Shown: piece by piece, positions 10,428-20,778 of the stretch
How the letters are laid out: every line of letters begins with the position of its first letter
How positions within the stretch are numbered: the first letter of the stretch is position 1
Assembly: GCF_004959855.1 (NCBI RefSeq)
Contig: NZ_SPNT01000001.1
Span: forward strand, 992,001 to 1,056,000
Length of the DNA: 64,000 nucleotides
Source: Nitratireductor sp. XY-223
Lineage (GTDB): Bacteria; Pseudomonadota; Alphaproteobacteria; Rhizobiales; Rhizobiaceae
Direction of reading: 5' to 3'
The notes under the pieces: model-generated
Databases searched by the model: none
What the model saw: only the letters and a program-made list of their open reading frames with translations
What the model was told of the DNA's origin: nothing
Made by a program: the position numbers and the translations under genes

Positions 10428-10784
10428 ATGAAGTGGTTCTTGATATTGTGGTTTGTGCCGGTCGCGCTCATCGGGTCGTGGTACGGTCTTTCCTATCACG
10501 ACATCAATTTCGGATTTATCATGCTGTCACGGCAGGTCCATGACCTGGTGTTCCAGGTCTATGGCGATATGCTGGGCATGCCGCCGGACTCAATTCCGCC
10601 GCTGCTTCTCAAAGCCATTATCGTGGACAGCCTGATCGTGCTCGGTATCGCCTGTTTCCGCTGGCGCCGGCAGATCATCGCCTGGGTCCAGAGCCGGTGG
10701 CCCGTCGAAGCCGAGCCGTCTGTCGAGGCCGTCTATTCCGAATTGCCCGTCGAAAGCGAAGAGAGCCTGTCCAGGGCACCCTGA
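10428..10784 (+). CDS. DUF6105-type small membrane protein
   Basis: A 118-residue protein opening with a transmembrane segment ([18 protein letters not shown]). A conserved-looking [20 protein letters not shown] stretch follows, then a second hydrophobic segment (about 55-75) and an acidic cytoplasmic tail. The pattern matches the rhizobial DUF6105 family as I remember it; the function is unknown. The ATG at 10428 was preferred over one 11 codons upstream because an AGGGGGCAGG-like ribosome site precedes it. The 3' end overlaps the convergent ruvX gene by 52 bases. Confidence 0.8.
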   Translation: MKWFLILWFVPVALIGSWYGLSYHDINFGFIMLSRQVHDLVFQVYGDMLGMPPDSIPPLLLKAIIVDSLIVLGIACFRWRRQIIAWVQSRWPVEAEPSVEAVYSELPVESEESLSRAP

Positions 10785-11215
10785 AGGATGAAGGCAGCCG
10801 CAGCGGCGTCAATGCGCTGCGCACGCTTCTTGCGCGAAACATCCATCTCCAGAAGCGCGCGCTCGGCGGCCACGGTCGAAAGACGCTCGTCCCAAAACGC
10901 AAAGCCGAGATCGGTTCGCGCCTCCAGGTTCCGCACGAAAGCCCTGGTCGCCTGAGCCCGCGGCCCGTGGCTGCCGTCCATGTTGACAGGCAGTCCGATC
11001 ACGCAGCCTCCGACCCGTTCGGCCTCGAGGAGTTCCAGCAGCTTGTCGGCGTCCTTCGTGAAGCGCGTGCGTCGCAGCACTTCGCGTGGCGTCGCGAGCG
11101 ACAGGCCGAGATCGCTGACGGCGATGCCGATTGTTTTGGTCCCGAGATCGAGTCCAGCGAGCACCATGCCCTCCGGCAGGTCTTCAGCGAGCTCTTGCAG
11201 CGACTTTACACCCAT
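10733..11215 (-). CDS. ruvX: Holliday junction resolvase-like protein RuvX (YqgF)
   Basis: A 160-residue RNase H-fold nuclease of the YqgF family, implicated in 16S rRNA 5' maturation and possibly in recombination. The N-terminal [15 protein letters not shown] holds the first catalytic Asp. [16 protein letters not shown] and the late [13 protein letters not shown] and [10 protein letters not shown] follow in canonical order. The ATG at 11215 has AAAGGGATCG at suitable distance; an in-frame TTG would add 17 residues. Convergent overlap with the DUF6105-type gene. Confidence 0.92.
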   Translation of the reverse strand: MGVKSLQELAEDLPEGMVLAGLDLGTKTIGIAVSDLGLSLATPREVLRRTRFTKDADKLLELLEAERVGGCVIGLPVNMDGSHGPRAQATRAFVRNLEARTDLGFAFWDERLSTVAAERALLEMDVSRKKRAQRIDAAAAAFILQGALDRLSSLSTGNSE

Positions 11216-11311
11216 GCTTTGCGATCCCTTTTTGGTCGGGTTGGTGCTTTTCACCGGCGCTGTCAACCCATAAGCTGTCGCCAGTTACATAGTGATTTGT
11301 GAGGCGAACTG

Positions 11312-12019
11312 ATGAAAATCCAGTGGTTGGGACATTCGGCGTTTCGGCTGGAGACCGCGAAGGCGACCATCCTGATCGATCCCTTCTTTTCGGGCAATCC
11401 GAGTTTCGAGGGGCAGGACAGGGCGGCGGCGGCAAAGGGCGTTACCCATATCGTCCTGACCCATGGTCACGGCGATCATGTCGGCGACACGGCGGATATC
11501 GCAAAGGAGACCGGCGCGACCGTGATCGCCAATTACGATCTGGCCATGTGGCTCGGACACCATGGCGGCGTCGAGAAACTGGATCCGACCAATACCGGCG
11601 GCACCGTCGGCCATGACGGGTTTACCGTGACCTACGTCAACGCGCTGCATTCCTCGGCGCACATCACCAGCGACGGCGTTTCGCACTGCCTGGGCAACGC
11701 CAACGGCGTTGTCTTGCACATCGATGACGAGCCGACGCTGCTTCATATGGGCGACACCGACATCTTTTCCGACATGGCACTCATCCACGAACTGCATCAG
11801 CCGGATATCGGGATCGTGCCGATCGGCGACCGGTTCACCATGGGCGGAGCCGTGGCGGCGCTCGCCTGCCGACGTTATTTCAAGTTCTCGAACGTCATCC
11901 CGTGCCATTTCGGCACATTTCCGATCATCGACCAGACGGCCGACAAATTCATCGCCGCAATGGAAAGCGACGCCGGGCTGGTGCAAACACCGGAAGTCGG
12001 CGGGGTGCTTGACGTCTAA
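11312..12019 (+). CDS. UPF0173 metallo-beta-lactamase-fold hydrolase
   Basis: A 235-residue cytosolic protein of the UPF0173 family. The dinuclear metal site is seen as [10 protein letters not shown] (about 51-60). Other ligands fall in [15 protein letters not shown] and the late IPCHFGTFP. The N-terminal [13 protein letters not shown] is typical, as is the full length. The physiological substrate of this family is not established. It is followed after 94 bases by gatC on the same strand. Whether the two share a transcript is not clear. Confidence 0.93.
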   Translation: MKIQWLGHSAFRLETAKATILIDPFFSGNPSFEGQDRAAAAKGVTHIVLTHGHGDHVGDTADIAKETGATVIANYDLAMWLGHHGGVEKLDPTNTGGTVGHDGFTVTYVNALHSSAHITSDGVSHCLGNANGVVLHIDDEPTLLHMGDTDIFSDMALIHELHQPDIGIVPIGDRFTMGGAVAALACRRYFKFSNVIPCHFGTFPIIDQTADKFIAAMESDAGLVQTPEVGGVLDV

Positions 12020-12113
12020 GGCCGGCGAACCGGAAGGGCGGGATGCTCTTGCCCTTCCGTCAAGGCGCGTTTATAGCCACGGGCTGAATATCCATCGTCC
12101 GGAGTTGACCCTG

Positions 12114-12401
12114 ATGTCAGTCGATCTTGCAACCGTCAAACGCGTTGCCCACCTTGCCCGCATCGCTGTCAGCGATGAGGAGGCGGCCAAAATGGAAGGC
12201 GAGCTCAATACCATCCTGGGCTTCGTCGAACAATTGAACGAGGTGGACGTGGACGGCGTCGAGCCGATGACGTCGGTCATGCCGATGCCGATGAAAAAGC
12301 GCCAGGACGTCGTCAATGACGGCGGCAAGGCGGCCGATATCGTCGCCAACGCGCCGGAAAGCGACGAGAATTTCTTCCTCGTCCCGAAGGTCGTCGAATA
12401 G
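12114..12401 (+). CDS. gatC: Asp-tRNA(Asn)/Glu-tRNA(Gln) amidotransferase subunit C
   Basis: The 95-residue GatC belt subunit wraps around GatA and GatB in the amidotransferase that makes Gln-tRNA(Gln) and Asn-tRNA(Asn). The family motif [16 protein letters not shown] opens the protein, and [10 protein letters not shown] follows in the middle. The start ATG at 12114 was chosen because the family begins a few residues before VKRVAHLAR. The upstream frame runs antisense-like through the UPF0173 gene and is not coding. gatA follows after 75 bases; gatB is not in this window. Confidence 0.96.
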   Translation: MSVDLATVKRVAHLARIAVSDEEAAKMEGELNTILGFVEQLNEVDVDGVEPMTSVMPMPMKKRQDVVNDGGKAADIVANAPESDENFFLVPKVVE

Positions 12402-12476
12402 TACCGGCACCGCCGATACCCGAATGCGCCGGCTGAGGCCGGACAAGCCCGTTGCCTGAAAAGTGACCAGACAAAC

Positions 12477-13958
12477 ATGAGCGAACTGACACGCCTGACC
12501 ATCGCGGACGCGCGGGACAAGCTGAAAAACAGGGACATAACGTCCGTTGAACTGACCGACGCATACTTGAACGCGATCGAGGCGGCAAACCCGGCCCTCA
12601 ATGCCTATGTGGCGGTGACCGGCGAGCATGCCAAAGGCCAGGCCGCGCGATCCGATGCGCGGCTCGACAAGGGTGAGGGCGGGGCGCTCGAGGGAATTCC
12701 GCTCGGCATCAAGGACCTTTTCGGAACCGAGGGCGTGCATACGCAGGCCTGCAGCCACATCCTCGACGGCTTCAAGCCGCGCTACGAATCGACGGTGACG
12801 TCCAACCTGTGGGCCGACGGAGCCGTCATGCTCGGCAAGCTGAACATGGACGAATTCGCCATGGGATCGTCTAACGAGACGTCCTACTACGGACCCGTCA
12901 CCAATCCCTGGCGCGGCAAGGACAACAACAAGGCGCTGGTGCCCGGCGGCTCGTCCGGCGGCTCGGCCGCTGCCGTTGCCGCACATCTTTGCGCCGGGGC
13001 GACCGCAACCGACACCGGCGGCTCGATCCGTCAGCCCGCGGCGTTTACGGGAACCGTCGGATTCAAACCGACCTACGGACGCTGCTCGCGCTGGGGCGTC
13101 GTCGCCTTCGCCTCGTCGCTCGATCAGGCTGGGCCCATCACCCGCGACGTCCGGGACTCGGCAATCCTGCTCAAGTCCATGGCTTCGAGCGACCCGAAGG
13201 ACACCACATCGGTCGACATGCCGGTGCCCGATTACGAGGCGGCGATCGGGCAATCGGTCAAGGGCATGCGCATCGGCATCCCGGAAGAATACCGCATGGA
13301 CGGCATGCCGGACGAGATCGAGACGCTGTGGCAGAAGGGCATCGGCTGGATGAAGGACGCGGGCGCGGAAATCGTGCCGATCTCCCTGCCGCACACGAAA
13401 TATGCCCTGCCGGCCTACTACATCGTCGCGCCTGCCGAGGCGTCGTCCAACCTGGCACGGTACGACGGTGTGCGTTACGGCCTGCGCGAGCCTGGCGGCG
13501 ACATTGTCGAGATGTATGAAAAGACCCGTGCTGAGGGCTTCGGGCCCGAGGTCAAGCGCCGGGTCATGATCGGAACCTATGTGCTTTCGGCCGGCTATTA
13601 CGACGCCTATTACCTGCGGGCGCAGAAAGTCCGCACGCTGATCAAGCGCGACTTCGAGACCGTCTTCGATGCGGGCGTCGACGCGATCCTGACGCCGGCA
13701 ACACCGTCGGCGGCCTTCGGCATTGCCGACCAGGACATGGCGGCCGACCCGGTCAAGATGTATCTCAACGACATCTTCACCGTGACCGTCAACATGGCCG
13801 GCCTTCCTGGCATTGCCGTGCCGGCCGGTCTCGACGACCACGGCCTGCCGCTCGGCCTGCAGCTCATCGGCAAACCGTTCGAGGAAGAAACGCTCTTCCG
13901 GCTGGCTCACATCGTCGAACAGGCGGCCGGCCATTTCGCTGCGGAAAAGTGGTGGTAG
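12477..13958 (+). CDS. gatA: Asp-tRNA(Asn)/Glu-tRNA(Gln) amidotransferase subunit A
   Basis: GatA hydrolyses glutamine to supply ammonia for tRNA-dependent amidation. The 493 residues carry the amidase-signature catalytic Lys in [10 protein letters not shown]. The glycine/serine stretch [15 protein letters not shown] follows, then [14 protein letters not shown] with the nucleophilic serine, and a later TPSAAFGI. Length and motif order are normal. It lies directly behind gatC, as in most alphaproteobacteria. Confidence 0.97.
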   Translation: MSELTRLTIADARDKLKNRDITSVELTDAYLNAIEAANPALNAYVAVTGEHAKGQAARSDARLDKGEGGALEGIPLGIKDLFGTEGVHTQACSHILDGFKPRYESTVTSNLWADGAVMLGKLNMDEFAMGSSNETSYYGPVTNPWRGKDNNKALVPGGSSGGSAAAVAAHLCAGATATDTGGSIRQPAAFTGTVGFKPTYGRCSRWGVVAFASSLDQAGPITRDVRDSAILLKSMASSDPKDTTSVDMPVPDYEAAIGQSVKGMRIGIPEEYRMDGMPDEIETLWQKGIGWMKDAGAEIVPISLPHTKYALPAYYIVAPAEASSNLARYDGVRYGLREPGGDIVEMYEKTRAEGFGPEVKRRVMIGTYVLSAGYYDAYYLRAQKVRTLIKRDFETVFDAGVDAILTPATPSAAFGIADQDMAADPVKMYLNDIFTVTVNMAGLPGIAVPAGLDDHGLPLGLQLIGKPFEEETLFRLAHIVEQAAGHFAAEKWW

Positions 13959-14078
13959 GCATCGCCGGCCGCACCTGACCGAGGCAGCGGCTTGCAACGT
14001 TTCGTCGATCCGGAGAATAATGGGCGCGCCGACCTTCGTCGGCGCTCCTTTCTTTTCCCGAGCAGCGAAGGAACCTCC

Positions 14079-14495
14079 ATGTCCGACGACATACCTGCCG
14101 GCTTTCAGGTCATATCCCGCAGCAGCCCCTATATCGACATGGTCGGTCCGCTCTATTACCGCCAATCGGACGAGGGACTTCTCGTTGCTTTCCGCGCCGA
14201 GGAAAAACACTGCAACTCGAGAGGGTTCGTGCATGGCGGCATGCTCAGCACCGCCGCCGATATCGCACTCGGCTACAGCGCCGGCGATTTCCCCGACGGC
14301 AACAGGCCGATGGTTACAACCAGCATCACGATCGACTTCGCCGGCAGCGCCAGGCTCGGCGACTGGGTGGTCTTCAGGACCGATGTTCAAAAGGTCGGCC
14401 GCATGGTCGCCTTCGCCAATACCTATGCGCATGTCGGCGACAAACGCATCGCCAGGGCCAGCGGCATCTTCAGCGTGCTCGACGGAGGAAAATAG
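14079..14495 (+). CDS. PaaI-type hotdog-fold thioesterase
   Basis: A 138-residue hotdog-fold protein of the PaaI/YdiI group, which hydrolyses acyl-CoA thioesters. The family signature CNSRGFVHGGMLSTAADIALGY is split across the central helix, with HGGM as the key motif. TTSITIDFAGSARLGDWV supplies the following strands. The ATG at 14079 is preceded by GCGAAGGAACCTCC. Substrate unknown; no operon partner is obvious. Confidence 0.88.
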   Translation: MSDDIPAGFQVISRSSPYIDMVGPLYYRQSDEGLLVAFRAEEKHCNSRGFVHGGMLSTAADIALGYSAGDFPDGNRPMVTTSITIDFAGSARLGDWVVFRTDVQKVGRMVAFANTYAHVGDKRIARASGIFSVLDGGK

Positions 14496-14662
14496 GGAAG
14501 GTGCGGCTTGCCCGCCCGGAGCGTTTCGCTTAGTCTGCGGCTGCCGCTCGGGGCGGCATCCGGATCCGCGGAAAGCCGTATCGGCACCTCGCAAGACACT
14601 GACCTCTTCAATCGGTCAACTCGGGCTCGAACAGCGGATCGACGGGCCAAGCGAGGGAACCG

Positions 14663-16177
14663 ATGAACCATTCAATCGACTATCTGCGCCGTCAGGCAAA
14701 GCAACTCAAACGCAGCCATGCGGCGGGCGATCGAGAGGCGATCACCCGTACGCGAGCCGTTCTGCCGGATGCAGAGGCGCTCAAGCACGCCCAGGCGCTG
14801 CACGTGATCGCACGCGAGCAGGGCTATCAGAGCTGGCCGCGGCTCAAGCTTGCCGCTGAAACCGCGAAAATGAACCGCGAGCAGAAGGCCGAGCGGCTCA
14901 GGATCGCGCTCTATCACGGACAGCACTGGGTGACGAAGGCGCTGCTCCAGGCGGATCCGGATCTTGGGAGCGCCAATTTCGGGCTTAAGGTGGCGCTCTA
15001 CGACCGCGCGGCCGTGGACGCCGTGCTTGCCGAAGATCCGGAGGCGGCGACCCGCCAGGTCGGGATCAGAAGCCCCATCCTGCATCTTGCCTTTTCCAAA
15101 CACATCCATGCCGAGCCTGCGCGCGCCGACGATATGATCGCCATTGCGGACGCACTGTTGCGCGGCGGTGCCGATGTCAATGACAGCTACCCGTTCGAAC
15201 CCGGCGCCGAGCACCGGCTCTCAGCCCTCTACGGCGCGCTCGGCCACGGTGACAATATGCGGCTGGCGCAATGGCTTTTGGAAAACGGCGCCGATCCCAA
15301 CGACAACGAGTCGCTCTATCACTCGACCGAACTCGGTCATCACGAGGGGCTGAAGCTGCTCCTGAAGCATGGCGCCGTCGCGGACGGCACGAACGCGCTG
15401 CCGCGGGCACTCGACTTCAACGACCTTGAGGCCGTGAAATTGCTCCTCGAGGGCGGCGCCGATCCCAATGAAGGCATTACGCCTCATCCCTCGGGACAAC
15501 CGATGATGACTGTCTATGCCCTGCATCAGGCGGCACGGCGCATGTGCAGCGGGGAAATCGCCCAACTGCTGATCGACCACGGGGCGGACGGCACAGCGCG
15601 CTTCAATGGTCATTCGGCCTATGCATTCGCGCGCATGTTCGGAAACCACGCAGTGGCCAGGGTCATCGACGGGGCCGGTCAGGCGACCAGGCTCGACGCT
15701 GCCGAGGCCGTACTCGCCGATGCGGCAGACGGCGGGACTGCCTCGCGCGTCGATCCGAAAGCGCTGACGGCGGAATCGCGACGGATCATGACGCGCATGA
15801 TCGGCATGGACGGACGGCTTGATCACATCAAACGTCTTCAGGCGATCGGCATCGATCCGAATTGGACCGATGAGATGGGTATGACAGCAATCCATGTTGC
15901 CGGCTGGGAGGGGCATGCGGACGCGGTAGAATGGCTTCTGACGCTTGATCCGGACCACAATCACAAGAACGATTACGGCGGCGACCTGCTCGGCACGATT
16001 ATCCACGGTGCGGAATTCTGCCCGGCGCGGGCCAGCCGCGATCACCTGGCGTGCGCGCGGCTGGTGCTTGCAAAGGGCGCGGTGCTAAGGCAATCGGAGA
16101 TCGACCTCTGTGGCGTCGAAGACATGGCGGAACTGCTTGCCGACTGGGCGGAGGCACATCCCGGGCAGGTTGAGTGA
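14663..16177 (+). CDS. Ankyrin-repeat protein
   Basis: A 504-residue cytosolic protein without signal peptide. An N-terminal helical region (about 1-60, YLRRQAKQLKRSH) matches a segment often fused to ankyrin arrays in proteobacteria. Ankyrin-like repeats then run from about residue 120 to 470. Clear examples are ALLRGGADVNDSYPF, LLENGADPNDNESLYHSTE, LLEGGADPNEG and LLIDHGADGTARFNGHSA, plus a late GMTAIHVAGWEGHADAVEWLL. Such arrays bind proteins; the partner is unknown. The downstream GNAT gene follows after 29 bases and may be co-transcribed. Confidence 0.88.
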   Translation: MNHSIDYLRRQAKQLKRSHAAGDREAITRTRAVLPDAEALKHAQALHVIAREQGYQSWPRLKLAAETAKMNREQKAERLRIALYHGQHWVTKALLQADPDLGSANFGLKVALYDRAAVDAVLAEDPEAATRQVGIRSPILHLAFSKHIHAEPARADDMIAIADALLRGGADVNDSYPFEPGAEHRLSALYGALGHGDNMRLAQWLLENGADPNDNESLYHSTELGHHEGLKLLLKHGAVADGTNALPRALDFNDLEAVKLLLEGGADPNEGITPHPSGQPMMTVYALHQAARRMCSGEIAQLLIDHGADGTARFNGHSAYAFARMFGNHAVARVIDGAGQATRLDAAEAVLADAADGGTASRVDPKALTAESRRIMTRMIGMDGRLDHIKRLQAIGIDPNWTDEMGMTAIHVAGWEGHADAVEWLLTLDPDHNHKNDYGGDLLGTIIHGAEFCPARASRDHLACARLVLAKGAVLRQSEIDLCGVEDMAELLADWAEAHPGQVE

Positions 16178-16206
16178 AACCAGCGGCGGCAAGGGCGGAG
16201 TGAAAA

Positions 16207-16746
16207 ATGATTGCAGAAAAATCACTGATCGAAACCCCACGGCTCAGGTTGCGCTGGTGGCGCGACGCGGACCGGGATGCCTTTGCCGCCTTGAATGCGG
16301 ACCCGGTCGTCATGGCCGATCTCGGCGGGCCGATCGGCCGCGCGCACAGCGACAGGAAGTACAACCGGTACCTGGCGGCCCTCGACGAATTCGGTTTCAG
16401 CCGCTGGGCCGTCGAGGACCGTTCCGGAACGTTTCTGGGTTACGTCGGCGTCATGCCGAGACGCGGACCGCATCCGCTCGGCGATCATGACGAAATCGGC
16501 TGGCGGCTGAACCGGCATGCCTGGGGCCACGGCTATGCGCCGGAGGCGGCGCATGCGGCCCTGGGCGACGCCTTTTCGCGCGCCGGGCTGACGGAAGTGA
16601 TCGCTATGACGTCGCCGGACAACGAGCGATCGCAAGCGGTCGCGCGCCGCATCGGCATGCACCGCGATCCGTCGCGTGATTTTTTCTCCCAATACCGCGA
16701 CGGCAGAGTGAAAGAGATCGTCGTGTTGGTGGCGACGCCGCCCTGA
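16207..16746 (+). CDS. GNAT-family N-acetyltransferase (RimJ/RimL-like)
   Basis: A 179-residue acetyltransferase of the RimJ/RimL/Acetyltransf_3 type. It opens with ETPRLRLRWWRDADRDAF. The acetyl-CoA-binding region is WRLNRHAWGHGYAPEAAHAAL, and the late SPDNERSQAVARRIGMHRD is the usual C-terminal signature. The acceptor is unknown. Spacing suggests co-transcription with the ankyrin gene. It ends 19 bases before the convergent dienelactone hydrolase. Confidence 0.9.
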   Translation: MIAEKSLIETPRLRLRWWRDADRDAFAALNADPVVMADLGGPIGRAHSDRKYNRYLAALDEFGFSRWAVEDRSGTFLGYVGVMPRRGPHPLGDHDEIGWRLNRHAWGHGYAPEAAHAALGDAFSRAGLTEVIAMTSPDNERSQAVARRIGMHRDPSRDFFSQYRDGRVKEIVVLVATPP

Positions 16747-16765
16747 TGCGCCGCCGCTCCCCGGG

Positions 16766-17671
16766 TCAGTTCAGATGCTCTCTGAAGAACGCGATCGTCC
16801 GTTCCTCAGCCAGCGAGGCCGCATCATTGTCGTATCGCGGCGTCGTATCGTTGTGGAAGCCGTGATTGGCGCCGGGGTAGAAATGGGCGGTGTATTCCTT
16901 GCCGTTCGCCTTGAGCGCTTCCTCGTAGGCAGGCCAGCCCTCGTTGATGCGCTGGTCGAGTTCGCCGTAGTGGAGCAGCAGCGGCGCCTGGATGCGCGCA
17001 ACGTCCTCGGGGCGTGGCTGGCGCCCGTAAAATGGGACCGAGGCCGAGAGCTCGGGATAGGCAACGGCGAGCGCGTTGCATACCCCGCCACCGTAGCAGA
17101 AGCCGACGCAGCCGACCTTTCCCGTGCTGTCGTCGCGGGCCACGAGGTATTCGTAGCCGGCGAAAAAGTCGTTCATCAGCTTTTCCCGGTCGACGGTCCG
17201 CTGCAGCGCCCGGCCTTCGTCATCGTTGCCGGGGTATCCGCCGACGGATGTCAGCCCGTCGGGTGCGAGCGCCATGAAGCCGGCCTTGCCCAGGCGGCGG
17301 GCGACATCCTCGATATAGGGATTGAGACCGCGGTTCTCATGGACGACCAGCACGGCCGGAAGCGGACCGGTTGCATCGGCGGGCCTGACGAGATAGCCGC
17401 GCACGGCGCCGTTGCCTTCCGGCGAGTCGTAGGTGACGTATTCGGTGCTGATCGCGGGATCATCCGCTGCGACCTGCTGGGCCAGCGCGTAGTCCGGGCT
17501 CAGAGTCCGCAGCAGCGCCAGGGCGGTTACGCCGCCGACGGCGAATTTTCCGGCCCGGTCGAGGAATTCGCGTTTGGTGATCAGCCCGTGGGCGTAGAAG
17601 TCGTAAAGATCGAGGAGTTCCTGGTCGAAATCCGCTGCCGTCAATCGTTTTGCTTGCGTCTGTAATGTCAT
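16766..17671 (-). CDS. Dienelactone hydrolase-family protein with Tat-like leader region
   Basis: A 301-residue alpha/beta hydrolase. The catalytic Cys lies in [14 protein letters not shown], the Asp in [12 protein letters not shown] and the His in [10 protein letters not shown], the dienelactone hydrolase triad. An N-terminal extension of about 65 residues contains [19 protein letters not shown] after a basic region, resembling an export or membrane-anchoring leader found in similar proteins, without a perfect twin arginine. Substrate unknown; chloroaromatic degradation is not implied. The ATG overlaps the DUF1194 stop by four bases, so the two are translationally coupled. Confidence 0.88.
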   Translation of the reverse strand: MTLQTQAKRLTAADFDQELLDLYDFYAHGLITKREFLDRAGKFAVGGVTALALLRTLSPDYALAQQVAADDPAISTEYVTYDSPEGNGAVRGYLVRPADATGPLPAVLVVHENRGLNPYIEDVARRLGKAGFMALAPDGLTSVGGYPGNDDEGRALQRTVDREKLMNDFFAGYEYLVARDDSTGKVGCVGFCYGGGVCNALAVAYPELSASVPFYGRQPRPEDVARIQAPLLLHYGELDQRINEGWPAYEEALKANGKEYTAHFYPGANHGFHNDTTPRYDNDAASLAEERTIAFFREHLN

Positions 17672-18429
17672 TGCCGCTCTCCCTGTTGCAATGTATCGGG
17701 GGCATTGTTCCTTAGCGCGTAGCGCGAGGCCGGAGCGGTGTCGCCGATTTCCAGCACCAGCTTGCGCCGTACCGCAACGGCGAAATTAGCGGCGTTTTCC
17801 GCCGTAATTATGAACGAACCCGGGCCGCCGATGATGCGCTCAGCGAACGCGGCTTCCAGGTCGTAGCTGACCGGACGGCCGCTGCACTGTCGGCACAGGA
17901 TGGCAAGGCCGTTGATCACGATCCCGGCATCCAGCACCTGCTGCCGGGCAAAACCGATCGGCGGTCCGTTCCAGTTGTTGGCGCTGTCGGCCGACAGGTC
18001 GATGACCCGCCTCAGGCCGGCAAAATCATTCTCCTCGATCAACGCCTTGCCGAACAGAAGCGCCGAGCCGATGGCATTGCGGCCACGCGCCCGGCGTGGC
18101 GCGGCCATCAGCTTATCGGCAAAGGACTGTGCCGAGTCCGCGCCGTCCACCAATGTCCACTCGACGACCACGTCCTGCCAGACATCATTGCCCCATTCGA
18201 CATAGGTTACGGCTATGCTCCCCAGCGCGTTGTTGGCAATGGCGTTGAGGACCTGCTGGCTGGTGATCGCCTCGGCATAGCCGCGGCGCTGGAAGAGGAT
18301 CTCGGCGTCGTCGATCGAACCGGTCGCATCTGCCAGCAGCACCAGTTCCAGATCGGTTTCAACCTGTGCCGAAGCGGCCGCGGGCCACAGCATCAGCAAA
18401 ACCAGCATGACGGGCAGGGTCTTGATCAT
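17668..18429 (-). CDS. DUF1194 secreted von Willebrand A-like protein
   Basis: A 253-residue protein with a Sec signal peptide ([17 protein letters not shown], cleavage near 22). A vWA-like domain follows: [24 protein letters not shown] is a MIDAS-like DxTxS motif. The late [12 protein letters not shown], and CRQC in ILCRQCSG, match DUF1194 proteins. Function unknown, presumably periplasmic. Coupled by ATGA overlap to the dienelactone hydrolase gene. It is divergent from phoX across a 256-base gap that contains a Pho box. Confidence 0.88.
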   Translation of the reverse strand: MIKTLPVMLVLLMLWPAAASAQVETDLELVLLADATGSIDDAEILFQRRGYAEAITSQQVLNAIANNALGSIAVTYVEWGNDVWQDVVVEWTLVDGADSAQSFADKLMAAPRRARGRNAIGSALLFGKALIEENDFAGLRRVIDLSADSANNWNGPPIGFARQQVLDAGIVINGLAILCRQCSGRPVSYDLEAAFAERIIGGPGSFIITAENAANFAVAVRRKLVLEIGDTAPASRYALRNNAPDTLQQGERQ

Positions 18430-18542
18430 GGGAGATCAGCCTATGGCAAAGCGCCCGGTTCACCAATTCAAAGATAGTTCAACGGCCACAACCCCAACCT
18501 CATGGGCTATTCTGTCGCCGGGAATGAACTTATGTCGCAAAA

Positions 18543-18560
18543 CTGTCGTAAATCTGTAAC
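18543..18560 (+). promoter_or_regulatory. Pho box upstream of phoX
   Basis: Two direct heptamers with an 11-base period, CTGTCGT-AAAT-CTGTAAC, match the PhoB consensus CTGTCAT-N4-CTGTCAT at the expected spacing. A weaker third unit (ATGTCGC at 18532) is in phase upstream. Another CTGTCGC lies at 18512, out of phase. The site is 126 bases before the phoX ATG and could also serve the divergent DUF1194 operon. Confidence 0.75.
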
Positions 18561-18685
18561 GAGACCGACCCTAATTGTGCGCAAAAATGCCCCCAATACC
18601 CTGGAGGAGCCGGCGGAAAGTACCACGCCGCAACTCGGATGCCGGGATCGGCATGAATAGAGTAGACCAACAGAGAGGAGCCCGC

Positions 18686-20578
18686 ATGTCTTCATCGCGT
18701 AGCGAAAACCTGTCATTCGACGATTTCGACGAAATCGTCAGTCCGCGTCCGGAAGAAAACGACTTCGACCGCATCGTCGAAGCCGCCATCGAACGCCGCG
18801 GGTTCCTCGGCGGCTCACTCGCCTTCGGCAGCTTCGCGCTGCTCGGGGGAACGCTGGTTCCGGCCGGCGCAAGAGCCGCATCGGACCGTTTCGCATTTTC
18901 GCAGATTCCGGCCAACAGCGAAGATACAGTCACCGTGCCCGAGGGCTACAACGCCGAGGTGCTGGTGCGCTGGGGCGATCCGCTGTGGTCCGACGGGGCC
19001 GAGTTCGACCCTGCCACGCGCGGCACGGCCAAGAGCCAGGCGGCGGCGTTCGGCGACAATATCGACGGCATGGAGGTCTACGCCGTCGGCGACAAGATGG
19101 TGCTGGTCGTCAACAATGAATACACCAACCGCGGGATCATCTGGGGCAATCGCAAGGAAGGCGAGACCGTCAATGACGACGACATCAACAAGGGCAAGAT
19201 GGCCCATGGCGTGACGGTCGTTGAGATCAGGCCCGAAAGCGGCGGCTGGAGCATCGTCAAGGACAGCCCGTTCAACCGCCGTATTACGCCGGATACCGAG
19301 ATGGAACTCACCGGACCGGCATCGGGTCACGATCTTCTGAAGACGGCCGCCGACCCGACGGGTACGAAGTCACTCGGCACCTGGAACAATTGCGGCAACG
19401 GCTCCACGCCCTGGGGCACCTACCTGACCTGCGAGGAGAACTTCAACGGCTACTTCTCCGCCGTGGATGAAAATCACCAGGTTTCCCCCGAGCTCAAGCG
19501 CTACGGCGTGTCGGCGAAAGACCGGGGTTACGGCTGGGCCAGCGTGGACGAGCGCTTCGACGTCTCCAGGCATCCGAATGAACCGAACCGGGCCGGCTAC
19601 ATCGTCGAGATCGATCCGCGCGACCCGAACGCAGTACCGAAAAAGCGCACGGCGCTCGGCCGCTTCAAGCACGAAAACGCCGAGACCGTCGTCAACAATG
19701 ACGGCCGCATCGTCGTCTATATGGGTGACGACGAGCGCGGCGAGTTCCTCTATCGCTACGTCTCCGACGGCGTCTTCGCGCCGGGCGCGTCGACGGAAGA
19801 TCTGCTGAACAACGGCACGCTTTCCGTCGCCAAGTTCGCCGATGACGGCACCGGCCAGTGGCTGGACCTGACACCGGAAACCACGGGCATGGGCAGCAAG
19901 GCCGAGATCTGTGTGCATACCCGCCAGGCCGGATCGGCCGTGGGCGCAACGACGATGGACCGTCCGGAATGGGTGACCTCCAATCCGAATTCGGCCGAGG
20001 TCTACTGCGCACTGACCAACAACAAGAACCGCGGCATCAAGCCGAACGCCGGCGGCGATCCGACACCGGTCGGCGGACCCAATCCGCGCGAGGCCAACAA
20101 CTACGGCCAGATCGTGCGCTGGCGCCCGAAGGACGGCGACCATACGTCCAGGGACTTTACCTGGGATCTCTTCGTGCTCGCCGGCAATCCGGCGGTTCAC
20201 CAGGACGCCAACAGGGGTTCGGACAACGTCAACGCGGACAACATGTTCAACTCGCCCGACGGGCTGAAGTTCGACTCGAACGGTATCCTGTGGATCCAGA
20301 CCGACGGCAATTATTCCAACGAGGAAGGCTTTGCCGGCCATGGCAACAACCAGATGCTTGCGGGTGATCCGGTGACCGGCGAGATCCGCCGCTTCCTGGT
20401 CGGCCCGAGGGAATGCGAAGTCACTGGCCTGACCTGGAGCCCGGATCTGCGCACCATGTTTGTCGGCATCCAGCACCCGGGTGACCGTGGCGGCAGCCAT
20501 TGGCCCGAGGGCGGCGACGCCGTGCCGCGCTCGGCCGTGATCGCCATCACCCGTAAGGATGGCGGCCCCATGGGCTGA
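18686..20578 (+). CDS. phoX: PhoX-family alkaline phosphatase (DUF839), Tat-exported
   Basis: PhoX enzymes are calcium/iron-dependent monomeric alkaline phosphatases exported folded by Tat under phosphate starvation. The 630-residue protein has a Tat leader: RRGFLGGSLAFGSFALLGG around residues 33-51, ending PAGARA. The mature part shows PhoX landmarks: CGNGSTPWGTYLTCEENF, GYGWASVDERFD, PNRAGYIVEIDPRDP, GDDERGEFLYRYVS and the late FVGIQHPGDRGG. The ATG at 18686 follows AGAGAGGAG. An upstream in-frame extension of 37 residues lacks coding character. The Pho box upstream supports PhoB control. Confidence 0.93.
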   Translation: MSSSRSENLSFDDFDEIVSPRPEENDFDRIVEAAIERRGFLGGSLAFGSFALLGGTLVPAGARAASDRFAFSQIPANSEDTVTVPEGYNAEVLVRWGDPLWSDGAEFDPATRGTAKSQAAAFGDNIDGMEVYAVGDKMVLVVNNEYTNRGIIWGNRKEGETVNDDDINKGKMAHGVTVVEIRPESGGWSIVKDSPFNRRITPDTEMELTGPASGHDLLKTAADPTGTKSLGTWNNCGNGSTPWGTYLTCEENFNGYFSAVDENHQVSPELKRYGVSAKDRGYGWASVDERFDVSRHPNEPNRAGYIVEIDPRDPNAVPKKRTALGRFKHENAETVVNNDGRIVVYMGDDERGEFLYRYVSDGVFAPGASTEDLLNNGTLSVAKFADDGTGQWLDLTPETTGMGSKAEICVHTRQAGSAVGATTMDRPEWVTSNPNSAEVYCALTNNKNRGIKPNAGGDPTPVGGPNPREANNYGQIVRWRPKDGDHTSRDFTWDLFVLAGNPAVHQDANRGSDNVNADNMFNSPDGLKFDSNGILWIQTDGNYSNEEGFAGHGNNQMLAGDPVTGEIRRFLVGPRECEVTGLTWSPDLRTMFVGIQHPGDRGGSHWPEGGDAVPRSAVIAITRKDGGPMG

Positions 20579-20606
20579 TCTCGATAGCCGGACCTGAAAA
20601 AAGATA

Positions 20607-20628
20607 CCCTCGCTCTGGCAAGCGAGGG
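20607..20628 (+). terminator. Probable intrinsic terminator after phoX
   Basis: Perfect 8-base stem CCCTCGCT/AGCGAGGG with a six-base loop, 28 bases after the phoX stop, followed by a pyrimidine-rich but interrupted T tract (ACTCTTCTATTT). Confidence 0.65.
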
Positions 20629-20778
20629 ACTCTTCTATTTCTCCCTGGAGAATATTTTCAGTAATAACAATGTGTTGATTTCAATATCTAAAGTATATTT
20701 TAACTAAGGTGCGCCACGCGACCTTGGTAATATTCCGTTTGCCGGTTAGATTTCCATGCGGCAACCGGAGAGCGTGTG

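Noticed and set aside
12117-14594. An 825-residue open frame antisense to gatC, gatA and the thioesterase
   Set aside because: Composition shadow of GC-rich coding sequence; all three sense genes are clear.
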